Shown here piece after piece: positions 7,919-15,644 of a stretch of 48,243 bases of DNA (position 1 is its first letter; every line of letters starts with the position of its first letter). The stretch comes from Myceligenerans pegani. GTDB lineage: Bacteria > Actinomycetota > Actinomycetes > Actinomycetales > Cellulomonadaceae. The stretch covers positions 17,859 to 66,101 of the forward strand of contig NZ_JADBGR010000111.1 of NCBI RefSeq assembly GCF_014892515.1, written 5' to 3'. The notes beneath the pieces were generated by a model. The model was not told the origin of the DNA. It was given only the letters and a program-made list of their open reading frames with translations, and made no database searches. Made by a program: the position numbers and the translations under genes.

Positions 7919-8302
7919 TCAGGAGGACATCGCTGCGCGCTCGGCCGCATCGTGGAGAACGCAGAATTCATTACCTTCCGGGTCGGCGAGGACGACCCAG
8001 CCGCCACCGTCCGGTCCGCGGTGGTCGGCCACGTGGGTGGCTCCGAGGTTCATCAGCCGTTCGACCTCTTCCTCGCGGGTGGTCTCCGGACGGAGGCACA
8101 GGTGAAGCCGGTTCTTGATGGTCTTGGGCTCCGGGACCTGGTTGAAGAAGAGGACCGGGCCGCCGGGCAGCATCACTTCGGTCTCATGGTCACCGGGTTT
8201 GTCGTCTGGATGCATCGCGGCATCGAAGACCTGACTCCAGAAACGAGCGAGCTCGTAGGCGTTCGCGCTGTCGACCGCCACGTTCTGCAACATCGAGACC
8301 AT
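7919..8302 (-). CDS. Single-domain VOC family protein
   Basis: A 127-residue protein with one glyoxalase-like domain: NVAVDSANAYELARFWSQVF at the start, LHLCLRPE in the middle, and a C-terminal VVLADPEGNEFCVL. It ends almost identically to the first domain of its neighbour, which indicates paralogy. The start could be 8302 or the Met at 8293 (MLQNVAVD), and the latter fits the family better. It is the last chromosomal gene before the integrated element, 48 bp from attL. Confidence 0.75.
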   Translation of the reverse strand: MVSMLQNVAVDSANAYELARFWSQVFDAAMHPDDKPGDHETEVMLPGGPVLFFNQVPEPKTIKNRLHLCLRPETTREEEVERLMNLGATHVADHRGPDGGGWVVLADPEGNEFCVLHDAAERAAMSS

Positions 8303-8350
8303 GCGTGAGAGCGTGCCCGACGCTCCTCCAGGGCTGCAACCAGAATTCGG

Positions 8351-8371
8351 CCGTCAGCGGTAGTTGGTGAA
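8351..8371 (+). repeat. attL: displaced yajQ 3' end
   Basis: These bases are identical over 21 bp to 17136-17156 and include the complement of the yajQ stop codon at 8354-8356. GCAG after a two-base difference is also shared. This is the copy left at the far side of the insertion, next to the VOC gene that would originally have followed yajQ. Confidence 0.85.
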
Positions 8372-8410
8372 TCGCAGTTCGGACATTTGGTGCGGTGCGG
8401 TAGGGCGGGG

Positions 8411-8450
8411 AACGGCTGGGATCGTTGGAATTCCAACGGTCCCAGCCGTT
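8411..8450. repeat. 40-bp near-perfect palindrome at the left end of the island
   Basis: The arms start AACGGCTGGGA and end TCCCAGCCGTT, with the centre GTTGGAATTCCAAC. Only one base pair of the twenty is mismatched. It lies in the 343-bp stretch between attL and the first island gene, where no gene is seen. Its relative at 12091-12130 differs at eight positions, including two compensatory pairs. It is a likely dimeric-protein binding site or cruciform, perhaps for an excisionase or replication protein. Confidence 0.75.
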
Positions 8451-8476
8451 GGTACATACGGGGTCCGACGGCGAGA

Positions 8477-8509
8477 TGCGGACTTCTTGCGGACTGTCTG
8501 CGGACCGCT
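8477..8509 (+). repeat. Three 11-bp TGCGGAC iterons (integrase arm-type sites)
   Basis: TGCGGACTTCT, TGCGGACTGTC and TGCGGACCGCT follow each other without gaps at exact 11-bp spacing, so they face the same side of the helix. Similar repeats occur at the right end (17089-17110) and in degenerate form at about 12158-12186. They are placed where arm-type integrase sites are expected. The rest of the gap, 8510-8714, holds an inverted repeat TGGGCGCG/CGCGCCCA (8509-8537) and otherwise nothing I can assign. Confidence 0.65.
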
Positions 8510-8714
8510 GGGCGCGTTGTGACCCCCACCGCGCCCAACAGACTCGTGAATATCTCTGAACCACAGAGCCGCAGAGTACGTGGTTGGGTCTGCTGCACGA
8601 GAGTTTCGGTTACGCAGCCAGGATCAGGTCTGCGAGATTGAGGTCTCAAGCTCGACCGGTGTGAGCCCGCTGCCGCTGCATCGCAGCCGACGCGCACCGG
8701 GACTACGATGAGAT

Positions 8715-9287
8715 ATGGGCACCCGCGGAGTCGGCTCGCACGAAGCTGGTCATGATCTTTCGTCGACACGGGAGACGACTCCCGACGAGGACGCCTCGCG
8801 AGCGCAGTGGGATGACGACGGCGGGTTCGAGCCGCGGGCCCCTCAGAGCGCGGAGGCTCCCGGCACCGGGACTGCCCCGCGCGGGGGACTGTTCTTGCGC
8901 GGCGTGCTCGATTCCGCTCTTCCGCACGAGCTCGGGACGGCCGACGAGCCGGAGCGGTACACGGTCTCAGCGGTCTTCTCCCGGCGGGTCTCCGCCGAGG
9001 AGCGTGCTCTTATCGAGGCTCCGAGCGTCCCGGCGATGCTCGCCGAACATGGGTACCCGGGAGTGTCCTTGAAGGTCGCGGACCGCCGTCTGGAGATCGC
9101 GGGGACGAACCTGGCGATGCTGGCCGCCGGACTGGCCGCTGAGGTCGCCCGGGTGTTGCGTGAGGTCGAGCAGCAGGTGCTCGCAGAGCGCGAGCGGCGC
9201 GACGACGAGCGTCTTCGGTGGAGCGAGGCGGAGGCGATACGCGCGGCCAAGGTGAAGGCCGAGGCGGAACGTGTTCGCTTCGAGTGA
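8715..9287 (+). CDS. Hypothetical protein of the island, with C-terminal coiled coil
   Basis: A 190-residue protein I do not recognise. Residues 1-55 are acidic, polar and probably disordered. The segment 75-150 looks folded (YTVSAVFSRRVSAEERALIE, then a conserved-looking strand-helix with SLKVADRRLEIAGTNLAMLAAGLAAEVARVL). Residues 150-190 are a charged helix rich in Glu and Arg, likely a coiled coil. TACGAT (8704-8709) lies 5 bases upstream of the ATG, which fits a leaderless transcript starting near 8715. It is the first gene inside the element and overlaps the desaturase start by 17 bases, so the two are probably co-transcribed. Confidence 0.6.
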   Translation: MGTRGVGSHEAGHDLSSTRETTPDEDASRAQWDDDGGFEPRAPQSAEAPGTGTAPRGGLFLRGVLDSALPHELGTADEPERYTVSAVFSRRVSAEERALIEAPSVPAMLAEHGYPGVSLKVADRRLEIAGTNLAMLAAGLAAEVARVLREVEQQVLAERERRDDERLRWSEAEAIRAAKVKAEAERVRFE

Positions 9288-10365
9288 GCAGCCCGGCCGA
9301 GCGCGGACAACGGAGGGCCGCCGTCCGGCCCGGGCGGTGACCCGCGACTACTCCGTCCTGGCGAAGCTTGTGCGGGAGTCGGGGCTGCACCGGCGACGGT
9401 ACGGGTACTACTGGACACGTCTGATCGGCACCACCATCGCCTTCGGGCTGGTCTGGACAGGGATCGTGCTCGTCGGTAACTCGTGGTGGCAACTCCTGCT
9501 CGCCGGAGCGCTGGCCGTCGTCCTGGCCCAGCTGGCGTTCCTCGGCCACGACAGTTCCCATCGCCAGATCTTCCGCTCGCGGGCGTGGAACGACTGGACC
9601 GGGCGCGTCCTGGCGAACGTGTTCGTCGGCCTGAGCCACATGTGGTGGACCACGAAGCACAATGCCCATCACGCCGCGCCGAACCAGGAGACCCGCGACC
9701 CGGACATCTCCCCTGGAGTGATCGCCTTCACGCCCACGATCGTGGCGAGCCGCCATGGCTGGCGCCGCTGGTTCACCCGCCGGCAGGGCTGGTTCTTCTT
9801 CCCACTGCTGCCGCTGGAAGGGCTCAACCTGCACGTGGCGAGTGTGCGTACCGTGCTCGGCACCAAGCCCGTGGTGCATCGCGGGGTCGAGGCTCCCGTG
9901 CTGCTGACCCGGCTGGCCGTGAACGTCGCCGTGCTCCTCGTCCTGCTGCCGCCCTCGATCGCCGCCGCCTTCCTCGCTGTGCAGCTCGGTCTGTTCGGTG
10001 TGCTGCTCGGCGGCGCGTTTGCCCCGAACCACAAGGGGATGCCGATCGTCCCGGCCGGTACCGAGATCGACTTCCTGCGCCGGCAGGTACTCATGTCACG
10101 CAACATCCGGAGCAATGTCGCGGTCGACTTCTTCATGGGCGGGCTCAACCGGCAGATCGAGCACCATCTCTTTCCGAGCATGCCCCGGCCCAACCTCCGT
10201 CGGGTCCAGCCACTTGTCCGGGAGTTCTGCTCGACTCTCGGCGTCCCATACGCCGAGGTGGGTTTCTTCCGCTCCTACGGGATCGTCATCGGCTACCTGA
10301 ACGATGTCGAGCACCGCGCGCGCGACCCCTTCGGGTGCCCTGTGGCCGCCCAGCTCGGCCGTTGA
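9271..10365 (+). CDS. Membrane fatty acid desaturase
   Basis: A 364-residue integral membrane desaturase (FA_desaturase superfamily). It has the three histidine boxes that bind the di-iron centre: H93-D-S-S-H97, H130-N-A-H-H134 and Q295-I-E-H-H299. Four to six hydrophobic helices lie between them. QIEHH in the third box is typical of acyl-lipid/acyl-CoA desaturases of the linoleoyl-CoA (front-end-like) group in actinobacteria, which introduce a double bond using a ferredoxin or similar electron donor. GTG at 9271 is the longest start and overlaps the upstream gene. A start somewhat further in is possible, because residues 1-24 are not membrane or catalytic. It probably alters membrane lipid unsaturation as element-borne cargo. 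Confidence 0.85.
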   Translation: MFASSEQPGRARTTEGRRPARAVTRDYSVLAKLVRESGLHRRRYGYYWTRLIGTTIAFGLVWTGIVLVGNSWWQLLLAGALAVVLAQLAFLGHDSSHRQIFRSRAWNDWTGRVLANVFVGLSHMWWTTKHNAHHAAPNQETRDPDISPGVIAFTPTIVASRHGWRRWFTRRQGWFFFPLLPLEGLNLHVASVRTVLGTKPVVHRGVEAPVLLTRLAVNVAVLLVLLPPSIAAAFLAVQLGLFGVLLGGAFAPNHKGMPIVPAGTEIDFLRRQVLMSRNIRSNVAVDFFMGGLNRQIEHHLFPSMPRPNLRRVQPLVREFCSTLGVPYAEVGFFRSYGIVIGYLNDVEHRARDPFGCPVAAQLGR

Positions 10366-10469
10366 GACACGAGTACCGGCGCCCGGTGAGAAGGCGCGTA
10401 GAGTGGAAGACATCCGGGCGAACGTGCCCCACTCGAGGTGCGCGGGCCCGGAACCGCAGGGAGGCCGTC

Positions 10470-10850
10470 ATGGCCACCATTCCCACCCCCACCCCGCCGC
10501 GGCAGTCCGCGATCGATGGCAGCCCCAACAGGCCGAGCCCTGACCCGCACGGGTCGAACCGCATTCGGCGGACGGACCCCCACCCTGTCAAGGTCCGCCG
10601 CAGTCGTGCCGGTTCTGCTTGGGTCGGCATCTGCATCGCGGCACTCGTCCTGGTGGCGCTGATCATCTTCATGCTGCAGAACACCCAGCCGGCGCTGGTC
10701 TCGTTCCTGGGCATGCAGGGGTCGGTGCCGCTCGCCGTAGCCCTGCTCATCGCAGGAGTCGGCGTCGGCATCATTGCCCTGGCGATCGGTACGATCCGGA
10801 TCACTCAGCTACGACGTCGCCTGCGCGACGACAACGGCGGAGCGCGCTGA
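10470..10850 (+). CDS. LapA-like (DUF1049) small membrane protein
   Basis: A 126-residue protein with a disordered Pro/Ser/Arg-rich N-terminus (1-50), two transmembrane helices (about 52-72 and 80-105) and a short basic tail. The pattern IFMLQNTQPALVSFLGMQGSVPL between the helices is the signature of the lipopolysaccharide-assembly protein A (DUF1049) domain. Its role in Gram-positive bacteria is not known. ATG at 10470 is fixed by a strong AGGGAGG ribosome site (10458-10464). It is in the same direction as the desaturase, after a 104-bp gap with TAGAGT (10399-10404) as a possible own -10. Confidence 0.8.
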   Translation: MATIPTPTPPRQSAIDGSPNRPSPDPHGSNRIRRTDPHPVKVRRSRAGSAWVGICIAALVLVALIIFMLQNTQPALVSFLGMQGSVPLAVALLIAGVGVGIIALAIGTIRITQLRRRLRDDNGGAR

Positions 10851-10888
10851 GCGAAACCGTCGCACGACCCCACACCGGGTCAGGATCC

Positions 10889-10910
10889 GCCCCGGCGTCA
10901 GGTCCGGGGC
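10889..10910. terminator. Hairpin between convergent genes
   Basis: GCCCCGG (10889-10895) and CCGGGGC (10904-10910) form a 7-bp GC stem with an 8-base loop. It lies midway between the converging LapA-like and lipid-kinase genes and may terminate both. It has no T-run, as is common in actinobacteria. Confidence 0.45.
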
Positions 10911-10926
10911 GTCGGACCCAGCCCTG

Positions 10927-11949
10927 TCACGTCGGGCCCTGCCCTGTCGAGGGGCGGGGCCCCGGCACGCGGACCACCAACGACCTGGGACTGATCCGGA
11001 TCCTGGCCGCGGTCACCTGACCGAAACCGTCACCGTCGAGCTCAACGGACTGCGGGGACTCGAACCGCGCGGTCAGGCTCCGTCCTTGCACATACTCCAT
11101 GGCACGCAGCCGTGGCACGGACCGCAGGACGACCCTGCCCGCGTACGAACGGTCGAGGAAACCACCGATCATGAGGCGCCACCCGACGCGCACCCATTGC
11201 CAGAATCCCTTGGGCCGCAGGAGGACGACGTCGAGCAGGCCGTCGTCCACCTCGGCGTCGGGCAGCAGCAGGATCCCTGCGGTGAGAGTGCCGCAGTTGC
11301 CGACGATCACGGTGTGCGCGCGGACGGTGTGCTCACGAGCATGATCGACGCGGTAGTGCATGGTGAACCGCTTGTTCCCCACGACCGACCGGCTGATCGG
11401 GTCCGCGTAGGCCAGCCAGCCGACTCTCCGTTTCAGCGCGGCGTTCGTGCCGGTCGCCATGCTCGCGTCCAACCCGATACCCGCCATCACCAGGAACAGG
11501 TGCGTGGACACCGGGCCGTGGGGGTGCTCGAACTCGGCCAGGCCCACGTCGATCATGCGGTCCGAACCGCTGAAAGCTACCTGGACTGCCGCCTCCAGCC
11601 CTACCCGTAGCCCAAGTTCGCGAGCCAGCAGGTTCCCCGTCCCTCCGGGGACGATCGCCAGCGGAATCCCGCTCGAACGGAGTTCCTCGGCCGCTGCTCG
11701 CACCGTACCGTCACCGCCGACCACGACGACAAGCGCCGGATCATGACCCAGCGCGCTCCTCACCGCCTCACGTCCCAGGCCCTCAGATGTCGTCTCGAAC
11801 CAAAGATGCGGTTGCCACCCCTGGCGCCGTTCCTCCGCAGCAAGCGCCACGCGAAGACGAACGACATCGACCCGGACCGGGTTCACGATCACGGCGGCGC
11901 GATCTCCCGACGGCGCGTGTGCGCGAGGCGAACCCTGCACGATCACCAC
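10927..11949 (-). CDS. Diacylglycerol kinase-like lipid kinase (DagK/YegS family)
   Basis: A 340-residue protein. The catalytic DAGK domain has the nucleotide motif VVVVGGDGTVRAAAEEL and the GIPLAIVPGGTGNLLARELGL motif. The C-terminal beta domain carries DVGLAEFE, FLVMAGIGLDASM, DDGLLDVVLLRPK and a closing VELDGDGFG. The early NP-x-SG loop reads NPVRVD, a variation from the usual NPxSG. These enzymes phosphorylate diacylglycerol or related lipids (sphingosine/undecaprenol-like) with ATP. GTG at 11949 (VVIVQGS) is the best start. The open frame extends to 12276, but that part lacks homology and crosses the palindrome repeat. With the desaturase and LapA-like genes it makes a lipid-directed cargo block. 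Confidence 0.8.
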   Translation of the reverse strand: MVIVQGSPRAHAPSGDRAAVIVNPVRVDVVRLRVALAAEERRQGWQPHLWFETTSEGLGREAVRSALGHDPALVVVVGGDGTVRAAAEELRSSGIPLAIVPGGTGNLLARELGLRVGLEAAVQVAFSGSDRMIDVGLAEFEHPHGPVSTHLFLVMAGIGLDASMATGTNAALKRRVGWLAYADPISRSVVGNKRFTMHYRVDHAREHTVRAHTVIVGNCGTLTAGILLLPDAEVDDGLLDVVLLRPKGFWQWVRVGWRLMIGGFLDRSYAGRVVLRSVPRLRAMEYVQGRSLTARFESPQSVELDGDGFGQVTAARIRISPRSLVVRVPGPRPSTGQGPT

Positions 11950-12090
11950 TACCCGAACAAAGCCATCGTGGACTCCCCTGCTGATGCCGTCTGCCGGCCC
12001 GACGCCACAAGTGTCCCACGCATGACCATCAGCCGACCCAACGCCGGGTACGTGCTGCTGGGACGACGCAGAGACACAGCTGGACACGGC

Positions 12091-12186
12091 ATCGGCCGGG
12101 AGCGTTGGAAATCCGACGATCCCGGCCGATGGCGCGGTTGGAGCCCGACGGCGGTTCGTGGACCTCCGGACTGTGTGCGGGACCGC
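12091..12186 (+). repeat. Internal copy of the left-end palindrome/iteron block
   Basis: A 40-bp palindrome (12091-12130, arms ATCGGCCGGGA and TCCCGGCCGAT) is followed by CCCGACGGCGG and degenerate GGAC repeats to 12186. It is collinear with 8411-8509. Differences from the left copy at palindrome positions 2/39 and 7/34 are compensatory. The block lies in the 336-bp stretch 11950-12285, which contains no convincing gene. It marks a possible junction of two elements. Confidence 0.75.
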
Positions 12187-12285
12187 ACGTCGGCGCGCCA
12201 ACCCGCTGACGAAGCATTCGGCGAGCATGGCGGGGACGGTGGGCAGAAGGCGCTGCGGCGCTGGCCCGGGTGGCACACTGGGCCG

Positions 12286-13023
12286 ATGGCGGCCGACGCT
12301 CCGACGATCTTGGCGACCTCGATGGGGTTCAACCGCGCACGTGACCCGTGGCGGCCGGGTCCGGTCTTCACCTACGCGTTCGATCTGGCCGGTGGCCCCT
12401 CACGGCCGAGGGTGTGTTTCGTATCGACCGGCACGGGCGACCGGAAGAGCAGTATCGACGCGTTCCATGCCGCGTTCGCCGGCACCAGAGTGCGTGCCTC
12501 GCATCTGGCGTTGTTCGAGGAGCCGAACGTCCCGGACGTGGCGGAGCATCTGCGTGAGCAGGACGTGATCTGGGTGGACCGGGGCAGCGTGGTCAACCTG
12601 CTCGCGGTGTGGCAGGCGCACGGGCTACCCGAGGTCCTGGCCGGGTGCTGGCGGGCCGGGGTCGTGCTGGCGGGTGAGTCGGCCGGGTCGTTGTGCTGGC
12701 ACTCGCGTACGGTGACCGACTCCTTCGGCGACGTGCGTACCGGTGATGGCCTGGGCCTGCTGCCCTACGCCAATGCCGTGCACTACGGCGAAGGCAACCG
12801 GCGAGAGGTCTTCCACCAGCTCGTCGCCGAGGAGACCGAAGCCGGCTTGATCGGGTACGCCACCGACACCGGCTCGGGGCTGCACTACGAGAACGACACG
12901 CTGGTCGCAGCAATCTCCGACCGCCCGCGCGCGGGCGCCTACCGCGTCACTCGGTCCGTGGGCGGCGACGTGCAGGAGGAACCACTGGAAGTGGTCCGCC
13001 TTAAGCGGGGCAAGGGCTCGTAG
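12286..13023 (+). CDS. Peptidase E-like (S51 family) protein
   Basis: A 245-residue class I glutamine-amidotransferase-fold protein of the S51 peptidase family. The nucleophile elbow is LAGESAGSLCW (Ser within G-E-S-A-G-S), followed by the conserved GLGLLPYANAVHYGEGNRR region that supplies the His. The N-terminal part has FVSTGTGDRKSSIDAFHAAF and VIWVDRGSVVNLLAVWQAHGLPEVL. Dipeptidase E hydrolyses Asp-X dipeptides, whereas cyanophycinase relatives cleave cyanophycin. This diverged member may have another substrate. ATG at 12286 has CACACT (12274-12279) upstream, which suggests a leaderless start. The longer frame from 11743 runs through repeat DNA and is not supported. It is convergent with the XRE regulator, 7 bp apart. 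Confidence 0.8.
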   Translation: MAADAPTILATSMGFNRARDPWRPGPVFTYAFDLAGGPSRPRVCFVSTGTGDRKSSIDAFHAAFAGTRVRASHLALFEEPNVPDVAEHLREQDVIWVDRGSVVNLLAVWQAHGLPEVLAGCWRAGVVLAGESAGSLCWHSRTVTDSFGDVRTGDGLGLLPYANAVHYGEGNRREVFHQLVAEETEAGLIGYATDTGSGLHYENDTLVAAISDRPRAGAYRVTRSVGGDVQEEPLEVVRLKRGKGS

Positions 13024-13030
13024 ACGGCGG

Positions 13031-14326
13031 TCAGAGGGACAGGCGGTGGGTGAGGTCGGCGATCTCACTGCGCACGTCAGCGCGGTGTTCCCACCGGCGT
13101 AGCACGGGCAGGGTCCGACGCACCTCTGAGAGCGCCGAGTGCGAACCTACCTGGTCACAGGCGTCCAGGGCGTCCCAGGCCAGGCGGAGCGAGTCGTCTG
13201 GCTGGCCCGCATTGGCGTAGGCGCGGGCCAGCTTGGCGCGGCTGATCGTCGCCGTGCGGAGCGAGGAGTGAGCCAACCCGTCCAGCCGCGGTTGCAGGGC
13301 GTCGATCACGCTGTCTCCGCGTCCGAGGTAGATGTCGCATGTCGTCTGGTAGACCGCGCGGAGGTTGTCGCCGACAACGCTGCGTTGGCCGAGGTGGGCT
13401 TCGTCGTCTCTGCTGGCCCGGGCGAGCAGTCGCATCGTCTCATCCAGTGCCCGCTCGCTGGCGTCGGCCTGCCCGGCCAAGGCGAGACCCATCGCCGTCT
13501 GCTTGTAGGCCAGGCCCCGCACCCAGGCCAAGTCGGTCATGCTCAGGACCGGCGCTACGGCGTCGACCGCCCGGAGCCCGTCGCCCGTGAAGTTGACCAC
13601 CAGCATGGAGCGGCGCACGAAGGTGTAGCCGATCATCGGTTCCCACCGGGCGGTGGCGGCCCACTGGGCGGCACGGTCGACCCAGTACAAGGCGCCGGAA
13701 AGGTCGCCTGCTTCCTCACACAGCCATGACAGGGACTCGACATATCGGGCCTGCATCACGGCGAACGCCGTGCGCTGAGCGGTGCTCGCGCGTTGGCCCA
13801 GCCGGTCCAGCAGGGCCACCTTGCCGGTCATGTCTCCGATGAGCTGGGCAGGTGGCACAGACCGCGCCGCTGTCGCGAAGCCCACGAACGCACGCTCGAA
13901 CGCTGCGAGCGAGTCACCATCGGCGGCGAGTTCGAGGCGGTCGAGGAGGTCATCGATCCGGCTGGCCAAGGTGCCGCCAAGGGCGCCGATGGTGAGTCCT
14001 GCCAACAGTTCACGTCGCGAGATCGGCATCGTTACGCCTCCTTCCGGCGGCCGCAGTACGACGACGTCATCAAGCGCATTCGCATTTGGTAGACGGGTGT
14101 GGGAAACAGTATCCGCGCCGGAGGCGAGCGTGGCGATGGCCCCGCCTGTGCCGTAGACCGCGTCCAGGGCCTCGGCCAGCCATGGCTGAAGCTGGCGCCG
14201 CCCCTTCTCCACGTACGAGAGCAGCGATTCGGCGCAGCCGACCTGCCGGGTCACCGCTGCCAGCGTCAGGCCCCGAGATGTGCGCAGTTGCCGCAGCATC
14301 GCGCCGAGTTGCTGGTCACCGGGCAT
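13031..14326 (-). CDS. XRE-type HTH regulator with TPR-like C-terminal region
   Basis: A 431-residue protein. Residues 5-60 are a Cro/C1-type HTH (LGAMLRQLRTSRGLTLAAVTRQVGCAESLLSYVEKGRRQLQPWLAEALD). A linker follows with SRRELLAGLTIGALGG (about 103-118), resembling an embedded hydrophobic element. About 300 residues of helical TPR-like repeats follow (SALYWVDRAAQWAATARW, LAYKQTAMGLALAGQADASERALDETMRL, AKLARAYANAGQPDDSLRLAWDAL). Such HTH-TPR regulators are common in actinobacterial integrative elements, plasmids and secondary-metabolite loci, and often sense a peptide or small ligand through the TPRs. The gene is divergent from the HAD operon with 197 bp between starts, so it probably controls that promoter. 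Confidence 0.8.
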   Translation of the reverse strand: MPGDQQLGAMLRQLRTSRGLTLAAVTRQVGCAESLLSYVEKGRRQLQPWLAEALDAVYGTGGAIATLASGADTVSHTRLPNANALDDVVVLRPPEGGVTMPISRRELLAGLTIGALGGTLASRIDDLLDRLELAADGDSLAAFERAFVGFATAARSVPPAQLIGDMTGKVALLDRLGQRASTAQRTAFAVMQARYVESLSWLCEEAGDLSGALYWVDRAAQWAATARWEPMIGYTFVRRSMLVVNFTGDGLRAVDAVAPVLSMTDLAWVRGLAYKQTAMGLALAGQADASERALDETMRLLARASRDDEAHLGQRSVVGDNLRAVYQTTCDIYLGRGDSVIDALQPRLDGLAHSSLRTATISRAKLARAYANAGQPDDSLRLAWDALDACDQVGSHSALSEVRRTLPVLRRWEHRADVRSEIADLTHRLSL

Positions 14327-14357
14327 GCGGGCGCTCCTCGGCAGTGTGATGGCCGGC

Positions 14358-14442
14358 TTGACAGTTCTTCACAGCCGAGCGCGATCGCTCGACCGCGCCC
14401 AGTCAAGCACAGCAGCCTTCTGGTGGGCGGTCAAAGACCGCC
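14358..14442. promoter_or_regulatory. Divergent regulatory region with inverted repeats
   Basis: TTGACA at 14358-14363 is a good -35 on the plus strand, although the -10 at 17-bp spacing (GCGATC) is poor. GAGCG-CGAT-CGCTC (14378-14391) and GGCGGTC-AAA-GACCGCC (14426-14442) are inverted repeats between the XRE regulator and the HAD gene. The first could be an operator. The second, with its 3-base loop, would be a hairpin in the HAD leader. Confidence 0.45.
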
Positions 14443-14523
14443 GCATCCCGAAGACGGCTTCGACAGCGCCTTCCGAACTCGGCAGTACGCACCCTCTCGA
14501 ACTTCGATCGACCGGAGCACGAC

Positions 14524-15390
14524 ATGCTGACCACCCCACACGAGTCCACGACGCCCGGCCGCCCGGTCAAGGTGGTGTTCCTCGACTACGACGGCACGAT
14601 CGTGCGCGAGGGGGACGACATCGTGCCGGAACCAGTACGGAACGCGGTTGCCCGGACCATCGCGAAGGGCATCAAGGTCGTGCCCTGCACCGGCCGATCC
14701 GCACTGGGCATCTTGCCCGTGGCCGAAGTTCTCGGGCTGGGCAAGGGCTCGGTGTTCATCGCCTCCAACGGCGCGATCACCGGCGAGCTGACCGGGAAAC
14801 GTCATCGTCCGTTCGACGTCGTGCGTAAGCGGGTGTTCGACCCGTGGGCCGCGCTGACGGTGGCGATGGCGGTAGAACCGCAGGTCAGCATGGCTGTGGA
14901 GCAGGTCGGGGTCGGATGGCGCGTGAACAAGCCTTTCCCCATGGGTCGGCTGCGAGGGCTTCAGCACATCGTGGACGAGCGGGTGCTGTGGTCGGAGCAC
15001 ACCACCCGTGCCGTCGTGCACGCACCGGGGATCGCGGCCTATGCCCCGCAGATCGAGGGCGCCGGGTTCACCGCGACACCGACCGCTGACGACTGGATCG
15101 ACGTGACGCAGCGCGGCCTGTCGAAGGCGACTGAGGCCGATGCGCTGCGGCGCCGGTGGGGTATCCACCCCGACGACACCGCCGCGATCGGCGACGGCCG
15201 CAACGACATCCAGTTGCTGCACCAGGTCCAGCACGCCTTCGCCATGGGGCACTCCGCCCAGGCTGTAAAGGACGCGGCCGACTACATCACCGGCACGCTC
15301 GACCACCACGGAGCGGCCTCCGCGCTGAACACCCTGACCCTGTCCACCCGGAAGCCCGAACCGGCCATGACGAAGGCAGGGGCACGATGA
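14524..15390 (+). CDS. HAD-IIB (Cof-like) hydrolase of the island
   Basis: A 288-residue HAD phosphatase. Motif I is FLDYDGT (Asp21 and Asp23), motif II is PCTGRS, a Lys lies in the cap/RGLSKATEADAL region, and motif IV is AIGDGRNDIQLL. The IIB cap is between about 95 and 200. The fold is that of phosphatases acting on sugar or nucleotide phosphates, and the substrate is unknown. A GGAG ribosome site (14514-14517) precedes the ATG. The stop overlaps the next start as ATGA. It is divergent from the XRE-TPR regulator and heads a coupled three-gene unit with the 85-aa and 26-aa genes. It is not closely similar to the chromosomal HAD gene at 1438. Confidence 0.8.
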   Translation: MLTTPHESTTPGRPVKVVFLDYDGTIVREGDDIVPEPVRNAVARTIAKGIKVVPCTGRSALGILPVAEVLGLGKGSVFIASNGAITGELTGKRHRPFDVVRKRVFDPWAALTVAMAVEPQVSMAVEQVGVGWRVNKPFPMGRLRGLQHIVDERVLWSEHTTRAVVHAPGIAAYAPQIEGAGFTATPTADDWIDVTQRGLSKATEADALRRRWGIHPDDTAAIGDGRNDIQLLHQVQHAFAMGHSAQAVKDAADYITGTLDHHGAASALNTLTLSTRKPEPAMTKAGAR

Positions 15391-15644
15391 GCATCTTCGA
15401 GGGCGAGGGAGACTTCACCGCCGAGACCACACACGGCCCTCCGCGCGAACCCGCGCAGTGGCAGGTGGGTGATCGGGTACGAGTCGTGGGCGGATCGCGC
15501 CTCCTGCTCGGCGCGACCGGCACCGTCGTCGAGGTCGACGTCTTCGAGGCCGGACAGGTCAGGGTCGACATCGACCGGGCCGGATTCGGCAGGGCACTCC
15601 TGGCTTCCCACGAGTTGGAACCGGCCGACGGTACGACGTCGTGA
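15387..15644 (+). CDS. Small KOW/SH3-like protein
   Basis: An 85-residue protein. After a polar N-terminus, residues 23-80 read WQVGDRVRVVGGSRLLLGATGTVVEVDV then QVRVDIDRAGFGRALLASHELEPA. This resembles a KOW or SH3-like barrel, the motif found in ribosomal and transcription proteins that contact nucleic acid. The ATG overlaps the stop of the HAD gene (ATGA, 15387-15390), and its own stop overlaps the next start (GTGA, 15641-15644). Tight coupling suggests stoichiometric expression with both neighbours. The function is unknown. Confidence 0.65.
   Translation: MSIFEGEGDFTAETTHGPPREPAQWQVGDRVRVVGGSRLLLGATGTVVEVDVFEAGQVRVDIDRAGFGRALLASHELEPADGTTS

Noticed and set aside
12026-12050. CCATCAGC resembling the yajQ att core near the internal palindrome
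   Set aside because: It lies at a similar distance from the palindrome as attL, but similarity stops after eight bases, which is not better than chance in GC-rich DNA.
11950-12276. N-terminal extension of the lipid-kinase frame
   Set aside because: No similarity to the family, Arg/Ser-rich, and it overlaps the palindrome/iteron block; GTG 11949 fits the domain start.
11743-12285. 5' extension of the peptidase E frame through the lipid-kinase gene
   Set aside because: It is antisense to the kinase and crosses the repeat block; the S51 homology begins after 12286.
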